DNA of 11,388 bases from Pseudomonadota bacterium (GTDB taxonomy: Bacteria > Bdellovibrionota_B > Oligoflexia > Silvanigrellales > Silvanigrellaceae), in contig JAIXXU010000018.1 in NCBI GenBank assembly GCA_027490595.1, positions 1 to 11,388 on the forward strand. The letters are read 5' to 3'. The position numbers and the translations under genes were made by a program. Below the pieces are notes generated by a model. The model was not told where the DNA came from. It saw nothing but the letters and a program-made list of their open reading frames with translations, and searched no databases. Positions 1 to 8,494 of this stretch are shown here, in pieces; position 1 is the stretch's first letter; every line of letters starts with the position of its first letter.

Positions 1-1
1 G

Positions 2-799
2 AAACATGTTAGAGTTGAATCTCATACATATGGTGTAAAAAAACTCATCCTTACCAGACCCGATATACGTAATGCTTTCCATGAAGAAATGATCACAGAA
101 CTTCTTGCTTGCCTTGATCAGTTGCGCTCTATTTCTAGCACTGATGAAATGCGACTCCTGACAATCAGCGGGGAAGGACGTGTTTTTTGTGCTGGAGCAG
201 ATCTTAATTACATGAAACAACAATCAGAAAAAACCCATGAAGATAATTTAAAAGACGCTAGATTTTTAGGCAAACTTTTTTTTGATTTGTCTAACTTTCC
301 AACACCTGTATTGGCAATTGTTCAAGGTGCTGCAATCGGTGGAGGTTTTGGCCTTGTATCTTGTTCAGATGTTGTGATTTGTGATTCTGAGTGTGGGTTT
401 GCAACAAGCGAGGTCTTATTAGGAATTATTCCGGCTGTAATTAGTCCTTATATTATACGAAAAATAGGAGTAGGAAAAAGCTCGCCATTTATGCTTTCTG
501 GGCAACGACTAACAGCACAAGAAGCTTTTCAATTGGGCCTCGTGCATATCATTGCTGATAATTCTTCACTATTGATGGAAGTAGAAAAAATTACGTATAG
601 ACTTTTGCAAGCAGGACCTGAAGCTGCACGAAAAACAAAGGGACTTTTAAAAGAGTGCTATCCATTGCCAAACTACGATATACAAGAGTTTACTGCTCAA
701 CAAATTGCAACAACAAGGTGTAGTCATGAAGCAAAAGAGGGGCTTTGTTCTTTTTTCCAGAAAACAAAACCAACTTGGGCCGCAAATAAAAAAGGCTGA
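2..799 (+). CDS. liuC: 3-methylglutaconyl-CoA hydratase (LiuC), 5'-partial
   Basis: Crotonase-fold enzyme of leucine breakdown that hydrates 3-methylglutaconyl-CoA to HMG-CoA in the cytoplasm. The frame is open to the left edge. Bases before the first in-frame ATG (89) still encode the crotonase N-terminus (a LTRPDIRNAF segment), so the true start lies just outside the window and ATG 89 is not the start. About 265 residues are visible, close to the usual family length. The CoA/oxyanion-hole motif FCAGADLNYM matches the FxAGADLxWM form seen in LiuC proteins. The glycine-rich GAAIGGGFGL and SEVLLGIIPAVISPYI segments also match LiuC. The second catalytic glutamate of the crotonase family (SEV, GAG at 410-412) is present. 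The first is glycine (GGGFGL), which I recall as normal for bacterial LiuC. It ends three bases before liuD. Assignment rests on these motifs plus liuD and liuA next door. Confidence 0.88.
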   Translation, partial: KHVRVESHTYGVKKLILTRPDIRNAFHEEMITELLACLDQLRSISSTDEMRLLTISGEGRVFCAGADLNYMKQQSEKTHEDNLKDARFLGKLFFDLSNFPTPVLAIVQGAAIGGGFGLVSCSDVVICDSECGFATSEVLLGIIPAVISPYIIRKIGVGKSSPFMLSGQRLTAQEAFQLGLVHIIADNSSLLMEVEKITYRLLQAGPEAARKTKGLLKECYPLPNYDIQEFTAQQIATTRCSHEAKEGLCSFFQKTKPTWAANKKG

Positions 800-802
800 G
801 TT

Positions 803-2704
803 ATGGTAAAAATTGTGATTGCTAATAGAGGAGAAATAGCCCGTCGTATCTTAAAAACCTGTAGAACTCGTGGGTATGAGGTGGCTGTAATTTCTACTCA
901 AGACGATAAAAATTCACTAGTTTGCCAAGAAGCAGATAAGGTTTTATTTGTTTCTAGTTTTTTAAATGCCCAAGAAATTGTAAGTGTATCAAAACAATAT
1001 GGAGCTAAATTATTACATCCAGGATACGGCTTTCTTTCTGAAAACGCAGCGTTTGCTTCTATGGTAGAAATAGAGGGTATGATATTCGTAGGTCCCACTA
1101 GTGAAAATATGAAATTGATGGGAGCAAAAGAATCTTCAAAGCATATTGCCAGCCTGTGTGGAGTTCCAACACTTCAAGCGCTCCTATCTCATGAACTGCG
1201 GGATATCCCGCAATCCCAATGGGATAGTGCGCTGAATAAAAAAGGAATCATAGCTCCATTTCTTGTCAAGGCAAGTGGTGGTGGTGGCGGACGAGGAATG
1301 AGAATTGTCCATGATGTTTCAATGCTTCCTCAAGCAGTAGAAAGAGCCAGTGAAGAAGCCATGTCTTCATTTTCTGATCCCACTGTATTTATTGAGCGTT
1401 ACCTTACGTCTCCGCGACATATCGAAATTCAAGTGTTTGGTGATGGCAAGGGTGGTGGTGTTTTTTTTGGCGAGCGTGAATGCTCATTGCAGCGGCGTCA
1501 TCAAAAAGTCATAGAAGAAAGTCCTAGTTCTATTATGACCAATGAACTCAGAGAAAAAATGGGTCACTGTTCTCTTAACCTAGTTGCGCATACGAAATAT
1601 CGTGGTGCAGGAACCTTAGAATTTCTGATGGATGAGGATAAAAATTTCTATTTTCTAGAAATGAACACCCGAATTCAAGTTGAACATCCGGTAACTGAAA
1701 TGGTTTATGGAATTGATTTAGTGGGCGCTCAACTAGATTTAGCTCTTGGAAACTGGCCAGAATCATTCCCAGACCCTTCTGCTTTTCAGATGCTTGAACC
1801 CAATGGGGTTGCAATAGAAGCACGAATTTTAGCGGAAGATCCAAAACAAAATTTTATGCCAACTCCAGGCTTCTTGTCTTTCTATTCCGAACCCAAAGGC
1901 TTGGGTATTCGTGTAGACTCTGGTGTCAAAGAGGGGTTTTCGGTTAACCCCCAGTATGATTCTATGATTGCTAAATTAATTATTCATGCAGAATCAAGAA
2001 AACTTGCGATAGATAAACTAAAAAATTGTTTGGAAAATTTCCCAATTTTGGGTTTTAAGAATAATATTTCTTTCTTAAAAAACATTGTATCACATAGTGA
2101 TTTTTATTTAGGAAACGAATCCACAAAGTGGATAGAAGATAATATTGAAGATTTAAACCGTACTAAACTACCTGATGGCCTGAGAAATATTTTTCTTTCA
2201 AGTCAATTTATTATTATGATTTCTGATTTTTTTATATATGAAAATAAAAAATCTAATTTAGAATCAATTTTTTCAACGTTAACGCCTGAGCATTACAGTT
2301 TGCAACCAGGCAATCGTAAGTATGAATTCCACTTACACCATAAAGGTAGTATCACTACTTTTTATGCCTGCAGGTTTGACTTTGAAAAAATTCAAATTTT
2401 TGTTCAAGGCGAAATGCTTGAGGTTTTTTGTCCGCAGAGACGTGCCTTTGTTTTGGATAACGATAAACGCGAAGATAACTTTGTTCGTGCGCCAATGCCT
2501 GGTAAACTCTTAGAGTGCCGTATACACGAAAACCTCTATGTGCATCAAAACGACGTGCTTTTTATCCTTGAGTCGATGAAAATTCAATTTGAAATAAAAA
2601 GTTCTCACAGTGGGATTGTCAAAAATATCAGAGTAAAATCAGGAGCAACACTTAACGCATCCGAAATTTTAGCTGAAATTGAATATAAGGAACTACCAAA
2701 ATGA
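803..2704 (+). CDS. liuD: methylcrotonyl-CoA carboxylase biotin-carrying (alpha) subunit
   Basis: ATP-dependent biotin carboxylase plus biotin carrier subunit, 633 residues. Domains in order: biotin carboxylase N-domain (about 1-110, IANRGEIARRI), ATP-grasp (about 115-325) with the loop KASGGGGGRGMR from K156, ERECSLQRRHQK and EMNTRIQVEHPVTE, the C-terminal BC domain to about 440, a diverged linker/BT barrel (about 440-560), and a biotinyl domain (about 565-633). The biotin site is ESMK with K593. ESMK instead of the commonest AMKM-type context is a mild variation. Start ATG 803 follows the liuC stop by three bases, which suggests translational coupling. The same architecture serves acetyl-, propionyl- and geranyl-CoA carboxylases. 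The methylcrotonyl assignment comes from liuC before and liuA after it. The partner carboxyltransferase (liuB) is not in the window. Confidence 0.87.
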   Translation: MVKIVIANRGEIARRILKTCRTRGYEVAVISTQDDKNSLVCQEADKVLFVSSFLNAQEIVSVSKQYGAKLLHPGYGFLSENAAFASMVEIEGMIFVGPTSENMKLMGAKESSKHIASLCGVPTLQALLSHELRDIPQSQWDSALNKKGIIAPFLVKASGGGGGRGMRIVHDVSMLPQAVERASEEAMSSFSDPTVFIERYLTSPRHIEIQVFGDGKGGGVFFGERECSLQRRHQKVIEESPSSIMTNELREKMGHCSLNLVAHTKYRGAGTLEFLMDEDKNFYFLEMNTRIQVEHPVTEMVYGIDLVGAQLDLALGNWPESFPDPSAFQMLEPNGVAIEARILAEDPKQNFMPTPGFLSFYSEPKGLGIRVDSGVKEGFSVNPQYDSMIAKLIIHAESRKLAIDKLKNCLENFPILGFKNNISFLKNIVSHSDFYLGNESTKWIEDNIEDLNRTKLPDGLRNIFLSSQFIIMISDFFIYENKKSNLESIFSTLTPEHYSLQPGNRKYEFHLHHKGSITTFYACRFDFEKIQIFVQGEMLEVFCPQRRAFVLDNDKREDNFVRAPMPGKLLECRIHENLYVHQNDVLFILESMKIQFEIKSSHSGIVKNIRVKSGATLNASEILAEIEYKELPK

Positions 2705-3852
2705 CTCACTACCATAGCTCAGCTCATAATATGAGGGAAGTTATTCAAACTGTTCGAGCCTTTGCTGCAAAGGAATTAGCTCCTTATGCGGACGAATTGG
2801 ATAGAGAAGAACGTCTAGCTCCTGGGATTTTTAAACGTCTGGGGGATCTTGGTATTCTTGGATTGACAGTAAATGAAGAGTTTGGTGGAGCTCAAATGGG
2901 GGCTTTGGCTGTTGTAGCTGTCATGGAGGAACTAAGTTACGCTTGTCCTGGAACCTGTCTTAGCTATCTCGCCCATAGCCTTTTGTTTGTTCATAACCTT
3001 TGCCAAAATGGTAGTGAAGAGCAACTGGCCAAATATATACCTCGCGCTGTCTCTGGTGAAATTGTCGGTGGAATGGCAATGACAGAACCTAATGTTGGTT
3101 CTGACGCCATAGGGATGACAACTCGCGCAGTAAAGCAGGAAGACCACTATCTTCTCAATGGCTCCAAGATGTTTATCAGCAACGGTCCCATTGGTGACGT
3201 TTTTTTAGTATACGCTCGTACAGGTGAGGGTCGACAAGACCTTTCTACTTTTATTGTCGAACGAGATTTTCCTGGTTTTTTTGTTGGAAAGAAGCTTTCC
3301 AAAATGGGAATGCGCTCCAGTCCTACCGGCGAGCTTGTTTTTACAAACTGTAAAGTCCCATTAGAAAATCTTGTTGGAGAAGAAGGCTTTGCTGTCAAGC
3401 ATATGATGAAAAATCTTGATATAGAACGTGTAGGTCTTGCAGCTATGTCATTGGGAATTGCACGAGCATGCCTGGACAACTCTTTGAAATACGCTCAAGA
3501 ACGACTCCAATTCTCCCAACATATCATTAACTTTCAATCGGTGAGTGATAAAATTGCTAACATGTATATTGGGTATCGCGCTGCTCGTGCCTTGATATAT
3601 GAGGCAGCTCAAGTCATTGATGAAGGCCGACGTGCAAACCAAGAAGCCGCAGCAGCCAAGGTATTTGCATCAGAAATGGCTACAAAGGTTGCCCTGGATG
3701 CCATCCAAGTTTTTGGCGGCTATGGGTATATTCGTGAATTCCCTGTGGAACGCTTGATGCGAGATGCAAAACTTTTAGAAATTGGTGGAGGAACCAGCGA
3801 AATCCTCAGAAACATCATTGTAAAGGAATTTACTCGTAAAAATGGAAAATAA
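2701..3852 (+). CDS. liuA: isovaleryl-CoA dehydrogenase
   Basis: FAD-dependent acyl-CoA dehydrogenase, 383 residues, oxidising isovaleryl-CoA to 3-methylcrotonyl-CoA, the step before the liuD carboxylase. The acyl-CoA dehydrogenase signature is at about 124-135 (GMAMTEPNVGSD). FGGYGYIREFPVERLMRDAK lies near the C-terminus. Most relatives place the catalytic base in a C-terminal YEGTS motif. Here that site reads IGGGTSE with glycine at 363, while a glutamate is present in DIER (E242), the position used by isovaleryl-CoA dehydrogenase. This pattern separates it from short- and medium-chain enzymes. The ATG overlaps the liuD stop in an ATGA arrangement, with the ribosome binding site AAGGAA at 2687-2692, eight bases upstream. 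No convincing terminator follows in the 152-base gap. Confidence 0.88.
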   Translation: MTHYHSSAHNMREVIQTVRAFAAKELAPYADELDREERLAPGIFKRLGDLGILGLTVNEEFGGAQMGALAVVAVMEELSYACPGTCLSYLAHSLLFVHNLCQNGSEEQLAKYIPRAVSGEIVGGMAMTEPNVGSDAIGMTTRAVKQEDHYLLNGSKMFISNGPIGDVFLVYARTGEGRQDLSTFIVERDFPGFFVGKKLSKMGMRSSPTGELVFTNCKVPLENLVGEEGFAVKHMMKNLDIERVGLAAMSLGIARACLDNSLKYAQERLQFSQHIINFQSVSDKIANMYIGYRAARALIYEAAQVIDEGRRANQEAAAAKVFASEMATKVALDAIQVFGGYGYIREFPVERLMRDAKLLEIGGGTSEILRNIIVKEFTRKNGK

Positions 3853-3990
3853 TGCTTACGGGTACTTTTTGTGAGCCTCTGAGGTTGATTCTTTCCTAAT
3901 CGCTGTCTTACAATCATTTTGAACATTGGATCTGCCAACTCATTGAAAATAGAAAAAGCAGGTTTGAGATTAAAAACTATAGAAATCGGT

Positions 3991-3995
3991 AAAGG
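3991..3995 (+). promoter_or_regulatory. ribosome binding site selecting a TTG start
   Basis: AAAGG sits nine bases before TTG 4005. An in-frame TAA (3990-3992) closes the frame just upstream, and no in-frame ATG occurs before the conserved GDVHG motif. TTG 4005 is therefore the best start for the phosphatase. ATT 3999 is the only other near-start and is too close to the site. Confidence 0.6.
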
Positions 3996-4004
3996 TTCAT
4001 TGCG

Positions 4005-4919
4005 TTGCAAGATAATCATGCTCAAATCATCATCAAATCATTGCCACGATCTTCCGATCGATTGCCTTTATTTATTGTAGGTGATGTTCATGGTTGTGCC
4101 CGCGAACTTGCAGATTTAATTGAACTTGCAAAGAAATATATTTCTGAATTTCAAATTTTACTTGTTGGTGATTTGTTTACGAAAGGACCCGATCCTGTAG
4201 GCGTGTTTGAACTTATACAAGAATATAGCGCCTTAGCCATTAAGGGAAATCACGACTGGGCTCTTTGGTCTATCATCCAGCAATCAATTAAAAAATCCTT
4301 CTTGCCTGTTGCTGAACATTCAAGACAAACTTTACATATGATTCGTTATCACAAAAGAGCAATTCTTGATTTTATCACGTCACTTCCTCATGCTTATACT
4401 TCTCTCGTAGAAATTCAAGGTCAGAAGGTTTCTTGGGAAAAAGAGTATCCATTGATAGTCGTTCACGCTGGAATTGATCCCACAAAGGGTCTTTATGAAA
4501 CGTCAGAACGAATGCTACTAACGGCTCGATATGTACGGTGGGACAATAGAGGAGAAGAACCAAAATTAGCATTGCTACCCTCAGCTTACCGAGCTGAAAT
4601 GTTAAATCCAGTTGCTAATAGTCAGATAGCTAATCAGCACGGTGAAAAAGAAAAATTCCGTTGGCATGAACTGCACATGGGCCCTGAGCTTGTAGTTTTT
4701 GGACATGATGCTAAACAAGGTCTTTTCCGAAAGACTTTACCATCAGGCAGACCTATTTGTGTAGGCACTGATACTGGGTGTACGTATGGAAATAGCTTAA
4801 CAGGATATTTTCCTGAAATTGATTTAGCGATACAAGTCAGATCTCATCGAAAATATTTTGATATCCGAAAAAATCTTATTCTTACAAAAACAAAATCTTC
4901 ACACAATCATGACATTTGA
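4005..4919 (+). CDS. ApaH/PPP-type calcineurin-like metallophosphatase
   Basis: Two-metal phosphoesterase of the PPP/ApaH group, 304 residues, soluble, with no signal or membrane segment. The metal-binding blocks appear in order: GDVHGC (D27, H29), GDLFTKGPD (D56), GNHD (N82, H83), VVHAG (H154) and FGHD (H234). The second block lacks the GDxxDRG form of protein phosphatases and is nearer the GDLVNRGPD form of ApaH, with Thr-Lys in place of Asn-Arg. A dinucleoside polyphosphate (Ap4A-like) substrate is thus possible, but protein phosphatase activity cannot be excluded. The start is TTG with AAAGG nine bases upstream. It follows liuA after a 152-base gap on the same strand, and the next gene starts 12 bases after its stop, so the two are probably co-transcribed. 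Fold certain, substrate not. Confidence 0.8.
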   Translation: MQDNHAQIIIKSLPRSSDRLPLFIVGDVHGCARELADLIELAKKYISEFQILLVGDLFTKGPDPVGVFELIQEYSALAIKGNHDWALWSIIQQSIKKSFLPVAEHSRQTLHMIRYHKRAILDFITSLPHAYTSLVEIQGQKVSWEKEYPLIVVHAGIDPTKGLYETSERMLLTARYVRWDNRGEEPKLALLPSAYRAEMLNPVANSQIANQHGEKEKFRWHELHMGPELVVFGHDAKQGLFRKTLPSGRPICVGTDTGCTYGNSLTGYFPEIDLAIQVRSHRKYFDIRKNLILTKTKSSHNHDI

Positions 4920-4931
4920 GTCTAGCGTTTT

Positions 4932-6668
4932 ATGACTACAACAATAAAAAACAACGAAAATTTTGGTAATGCTTCGCAGTTTGTCGATATATTTTTAAAT
5001 CTTAAGAACAAGCCACATACTTTAATGTTTCATGTTTGCCAACAGGAACATATGAAGAAAGTCTCTTATAATGATTTTTTAAAACACCTCAAAAAAGCTA
5101 GGAACTTAGTTGATGAATTTTTAAAGCAACATCAATTTAAAGGGTCATCAACTTTTATTTTTCAAACACAAAATTCTTATTCATCTTACTTATTTTCTTT
5201 GGCTGCCATTATACAAGGGATTCATGTTCTATTTTTACCGATGGATAATGATGTAAAAATGCTAGGCTGGGCTAGGGAGTATTTTAAAGCAGGGGCTGTT
5301 GTTACGGACTATAGTAATAGCCAAGGCTTTGAAGAAATTAAAAACTTGCCAGTACTTTTTATTTCTTCAGAACTTTTATTTGAAGAAGAGAATAAACACG
5401 ATAATCTACAAAATATAAAAGAACATGACGTTATTTTTTCTGAAGATTTCGACTATAGTTTAAAAGAATATGGTTTATTTAAATTTATTTCCATTGGGCA
5501 TGATGGCATTCATATGCCTGTTTCACTTTGCATAAATTCACTTGTTGAAACTGCAAATCACTTTATTCATCATGTACAAATACCAAACTCTATTTCTTGG
5601 AATAGTTTTGAAGCTGTGCCTAATAGTAATCCTTTTTCTCATTTGAGCATATTATGTACTTTTCTAAAAAAAGGCATTGTTGGTTTTCCAGGAGAAGAAA
5701 AGATTTGGCTTCATAGTTATCATCTTCTTCAACCAACATTCTTTTTTACAAGTTCAAAAGAGCTAAATACAATTCAAAGAATGATAAAATCTGAATTAAC
5801 ATCAAGAATTAAAAATAAAAAAAGAACTATTGGTCGTAAAATTGAAAAGTGGAATTATTTTGTAGAGCACTCCAAAGCATATATTTCAGATTCCACGTAC
5901 CATCTTCTGAAAAATACTTTGCGGCTAGGAACTCGACTCTTTGCGGGAAAAGAATTTATAAAACAAAATGTTGGTAAACTGAGATTTGTGGTTCATGGAT
6001 TATCGCCAGCCAAAGAATACCATGTTTCGTTTTTGGAAAAATTTGGAGTTCCTGTTTTAGAAACGTATGGCATCACGCAAGGTGCAGGATTGTTATCTGC
6101 AAATGAGTTTCATTCCACGCAACTGCATAGTATTGGAAGCCCGCTTCCTCACATTAGTTTTCGATTAGGACAGCAATCTGTGCTGGAATACAAGGTTCAT
6201 TCACCTAACTTTGAACACTCAGGTAAATGGCTTGAAACGGGGGATATAGCTCAGATGACACCGTCTGGTTATATTATTACTGGAAGAAAAAGACATCTGA
6301 TTAAAACGTTAGATGGTCTTCTTGTTTCACCTTCAAGGCTTGAAAAGTCTTTGTTGGGTGACAATTCAATGATTGCAGATGCCTGCGTCGTGGGGGATAA
6401 AAAGCCATACTTAGCTTGTCTGATTGTTCTCACAGGTCAAAGCAGAGAGTTGTTACAAAAAAAACCCGCTGAGATAAGAGAAAAAATTCAGAGCGTTGTG
6501 GCTCAGGTAAACGAGACTCTCCCGAGAAACATTACCATAAAAAAATTTACAATATTAGATACCCCGTTTTCAGAAGCCAACGGGGAAAAACTTTCCAATG
6601 GTGAACTAAATAGGCTCCAAATATTAAAAACTCGTGCTGACAAAATTCAGACTCTTTACCCCACATAA
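4932..6668 (+). CDS. ANL-superfamily (acyl-CoA synthetase-like) protein with degenerate active-site motifs
   Basis: 578 residues, about the length of long-chain acyl-CoA synthetases. The C-terminal half is recognisable: ETYGITQ (377-383, normally YGxTE), LETGD with D438 (ribose-binding Asp), and the hinge GRKRH (451-455) followed by the DGLLVSPSRLE segment. The C-terminal lobe carries FSEANGEKLSNGELNR, matching the family's final motif. Three catalytic features look altered. The phosphate-binding loop expected near 185-200 reads SIGHDGIHMPVS instead of a TSGTTGxPK-like loop. The Mg-binding glutamate is Gln383. The catalytic lysine position appears to be Glu558. The alignment is by eye, so the last point is uncertain. 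It may be a non-catalytic acyl/AMP-binding protein or a highly divergent ligase. It starts 12 bases after the phosphatase stop. No membrane segment is seen. Confidence 0.68.
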   Translation: MTTTIKNNENFGNASQFVDIFLNLKNKPHTLMFHVCQQEHMKKVSYNDFLKHLKKARNLVDEFLKQHQFKGSSTFIFQTQNSYSSYLFSLAAIIQGIHVLFLPMDNDVKMLGWAREYFKAGAVVTDYSNSQGFEEIKNLPVLFISSELLFEEENKHDNLQNIKEHDVIFSEDFDYSLKEYGLFKFISIGHDGIHMPVSLCINSLVETANHFIHHVQIPNSISWNSFEAVPNSNPFSHLSILCTFLKKGIVGFPGEEKIWLHSYHLLQPTFFFTSSKELNTIQRMIKSELTSRIKNKKRTIGRKIEKWNYFVEHSKAYISDSTYHLLKNTLRLGTRLFAGKEFIKQNVGKLRFVVHGLSPAKEYHVSFLEKFGVPVLETYGITQGAGLLSANEFHSTQLHSIGSPLPHISFRLGQQSVLEYKVHSPNFEHSGKWLETGDIAQMTPSGYIITGRKRHLIKTLDGLLVSPSRLEKSLLGDNSMIADACVVGDKKPYLACLIVLTGQSRELLQKKPAEIREKIQSVVAQVNETLPRNITIKKFTILDTPFSEANGEKLSNGELNRLQILKTRADKIQTLYPT

Positions 6669-6817
6669 ATTTATCTAGCTTCCCTTGCGCTCAGAAAAGC
6701 TTTCCATTATTTCATTTATAATACTACCTAAAGATTACCAGAGCATGGATGGTTTTTAAGTATGTATCGAAATAGTCTTTATTTATCAATAGTATCTTAA
6801 AGCTCAGGGAAACCAAC

Positions 6818-7807
6818 ATGTTTACTGCAATAACCACTACACGTAGAACAATGTGTTATCAGGAACAGAAGACAAGAAAGCAAGAAACCAGAAATGCTGC
6901 CAGTTCTTTGAGTATGCAAAGATCAACAGTCGTTACTTTAGATTCTGAGACAAGTAATAAAGAAATTGAGCATTCTGCCTCTTCTAAGTCTGAAAATTCG
7001 AATGGTATTGTAACTACTTCCCCAAAAAAAGTATTTTCCAAAAGTGCAAGTGAAATTTTCGAAGATCACCAAAATGCTATTGATTGTATGAAAAATATTC
7101 TTGTTGACTCTAAAAAATATCGGAACGCTGCTCCTTGTATTCCAAATATTATTCTTCAAATCCAATCAAACTGGAAAGACAAAGAAATTTCAGCAGATCA
7201 AGTTAATCAATATGTTCAAGAAATAAAATCCTTTTTAAAAGAAGAACTAGATATTGATTTAGATAAAAAAGAAGATTGTCCAATAATAGAGGAAGACATT
7301 ATAAAATTTCTTTCAGCAATTTTCTTTTTCGCACAGCATAGAAATTGTGTTAGTCGTTGGACAAATTCAAAAAAACTAACAAATTCTATTCGTAATATTT
7401 TAAAAGATTACAGTTATTTATACACAGATGAGTTCAAGGGTTTTTTTACTTTAGGCTCTAAAAAGAAGATCATCAAGGATGGGTTTGCTGAAATAAAAAT
7501 ATCACATGGGTATTTATGCAAAACCTATGAAGTTAAACACTTTTTGTATACACAAGGAAAACTTTATTCAGAAATATTTAAGAATATGAACTACTACAAA
7601 GATCTGAAAGTTAGTGATGAAAGCGTTTCAGAGCACGACAATCAAATTTTTCATGAACGTTCCTCAAAAGGGAATTTACTAAACGAGTTTGAAAGCGTAG
7701 CAATAGAAACCGAAAATAAAAACAAAAATAATTCTATATTGCCACCACTTGAGCGAATGCCAATTTCAGAGCTTAGCCAAGCTTTTGAAGAAAGTGTGCA
7801 AGGCTAA
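6818..7807 (+). CDS. hypothetical protein, 329 aa, Ser/Thr-rich N-terminus
   Basis: I do not recognise this protein. ATG 6818 has AGGGA seven bases upstream (6806-6810), better placed than the later in-frame ATGs at codons 12 and 33. Residues 1-75 are polar and Ser/Thr/Glu-rich, probably disordered. Residues about 75-265 look like a folded, mainly helical core with many Lys, Ile, Phe and several Cys. Residues about 265-329 are again polar with an acidic tail. There is no signal peptide and no membrane helix, apart from one short hydrophobic stretch near 163-170. It stands alone between a 149-base upstream gap and decayed accessory DNA. The upstream gap has a TATAAT at 6717-6722 but no matching -35. 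A cytoplasmic or secreted-effector-like protein is possible, but nothing in the sequence proves either. Confidence 0.6.
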   Translation: MFTAITTTRRTMCYQEQKTRKQETRNAASSLSMQRSTVVTLDSETSNKEIEHSASSKSENSNGIVTTSPKKVFSKSASEIFEDHQNAIDCMKNILVDSKKYRNAAPCIPNIILQIQSNWKDKEISADQVNQYVQEIKSFLKEELDIDLDKKEDCPIIEEDIIKFLSAIFFFAQHRNCVSRWTNSKKLTNSIRNILKDYSYLYTDEFKGFFTLGSKKKIIKDGFAEIKISHGYLCKTYEVKHFLYTQGKLYSEIFKNMNYYKDLKVSDESVSEHDNQIFHERSSKGNLLNEFESVAIETENKNKNNSILPPLERMPISELSQAFEESVQG

Positions 7808-7883
7808 TTCAAAGCCCTGTCAAAATAAGATTTTTTGATGTTAAAATATATTAAAAACAAGAATAATAATTTAAGAAATTTTT

Positions 7884-7903
7884 ATTATATTTTTTAATAT
7901 AAT
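7884..7903. repeat. perfect AT-only inverted repeat
   Basis: ATTATATT and AATATAAT form 8-base arms around a TTTT loop. It has no G or C and no T-run after it on either strand, so it is a poor intrinsic terminator. It may be chance in such AT-rich DNA. Confidence 0.4.
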
Positions 7904-8009
7904 CCCAAAAAATCTAATGTAATTTTTTACAATTAGCATCAAACATAGCAACAAATTTTTGTTTGTGATTATAGATACTATTCATGCCAATTTATCTTAT
8001 TTAATTTCC

Positions 8010-8234
8010 TTACCATCCAATTTTTTTTAAAAATTCTAAAATATCATCTGGTTTACAGGATAGAATTTCACAAATAGATTCAAAGGTAGATAGGGTTTCT
8101 TTTTCAAAAACATTCTCATATACAATTAAATATTTTGATTTAGATGAACCAGATAAGGATAGAGTTTCTTCTCTTGAAAAGCTTGCATAAAAAGCAAAAC
8201 AAGGAATACCAACAGGAGTGCCTCTATTTATTAT
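8010..8234 (-). pseudogene. Xre-family helix-turn-helix regulator fragment (N-truncated)
   Basis: Reading the minus strand, an open frame ends at a TAA (8010-8012). Its last about 35 codons give STFESICEILSC, KPDDILEFL and KKIGW, the typical C-terminal helices of small Xre-type repressors (compare the family pattern FETLxxICxxLxCxPxDLLEF). An SGSSKSKYL segment just before it resembles the recognition helix region (SGISxSYL). Upstream, the frame runs only to a stop at 8235-8237 and contains no ATG, GTG or TTG start. The N-terminal helices are missing or scrambled. It is therefore a remnant, not a working gene. Such regulators often accompany prophages and toxin-antitoxin loci. Confidence is moderate because only half the domain is visible. 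Confidence 0.5.
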
Positions 8235-8494
8235 TTATCAAAGATTAGAAGAGGAAAAACGGCAGCCATTAAAAGAAAGAGTAAATTTCAAACGGCTTCT
8301 GAGCATCTATTTGCAAGTTGGTATGTTAATGGAACATCAAAAGTCTCTAGACTTTCCCAAGCTATTTCAATATTTTTTTCAAATAAAATCTATAAAAGAT
8401 CTAAAGCAAGAATTCATCATTCAATAGAAGAGACTGCTCAAAGTAACGCTTGTGCAGGTAATTTTTTCTTTCCAGAAAACCTTGACGATCATAG

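Noticed and set aside
3720..4025. Minus-strand open frame of about 100 codons spanning the gap between liuA and the phosphatase
   Set aside because: It overlaps the 3' end of liuA and the start of the phosphatase antisense, shows no recognised motif, and no ribosome binding site could be supported. It is probably a shadow in a short gap.
8218..8427. Plus-strand 69-codon open frame
   Set aside because: The composition is Lys/Leu/Gln/Phe-rich, with no motif and no good ribosome binding site. Another plus frame over the same bases is open even longer, so openness alone is not evidence here.
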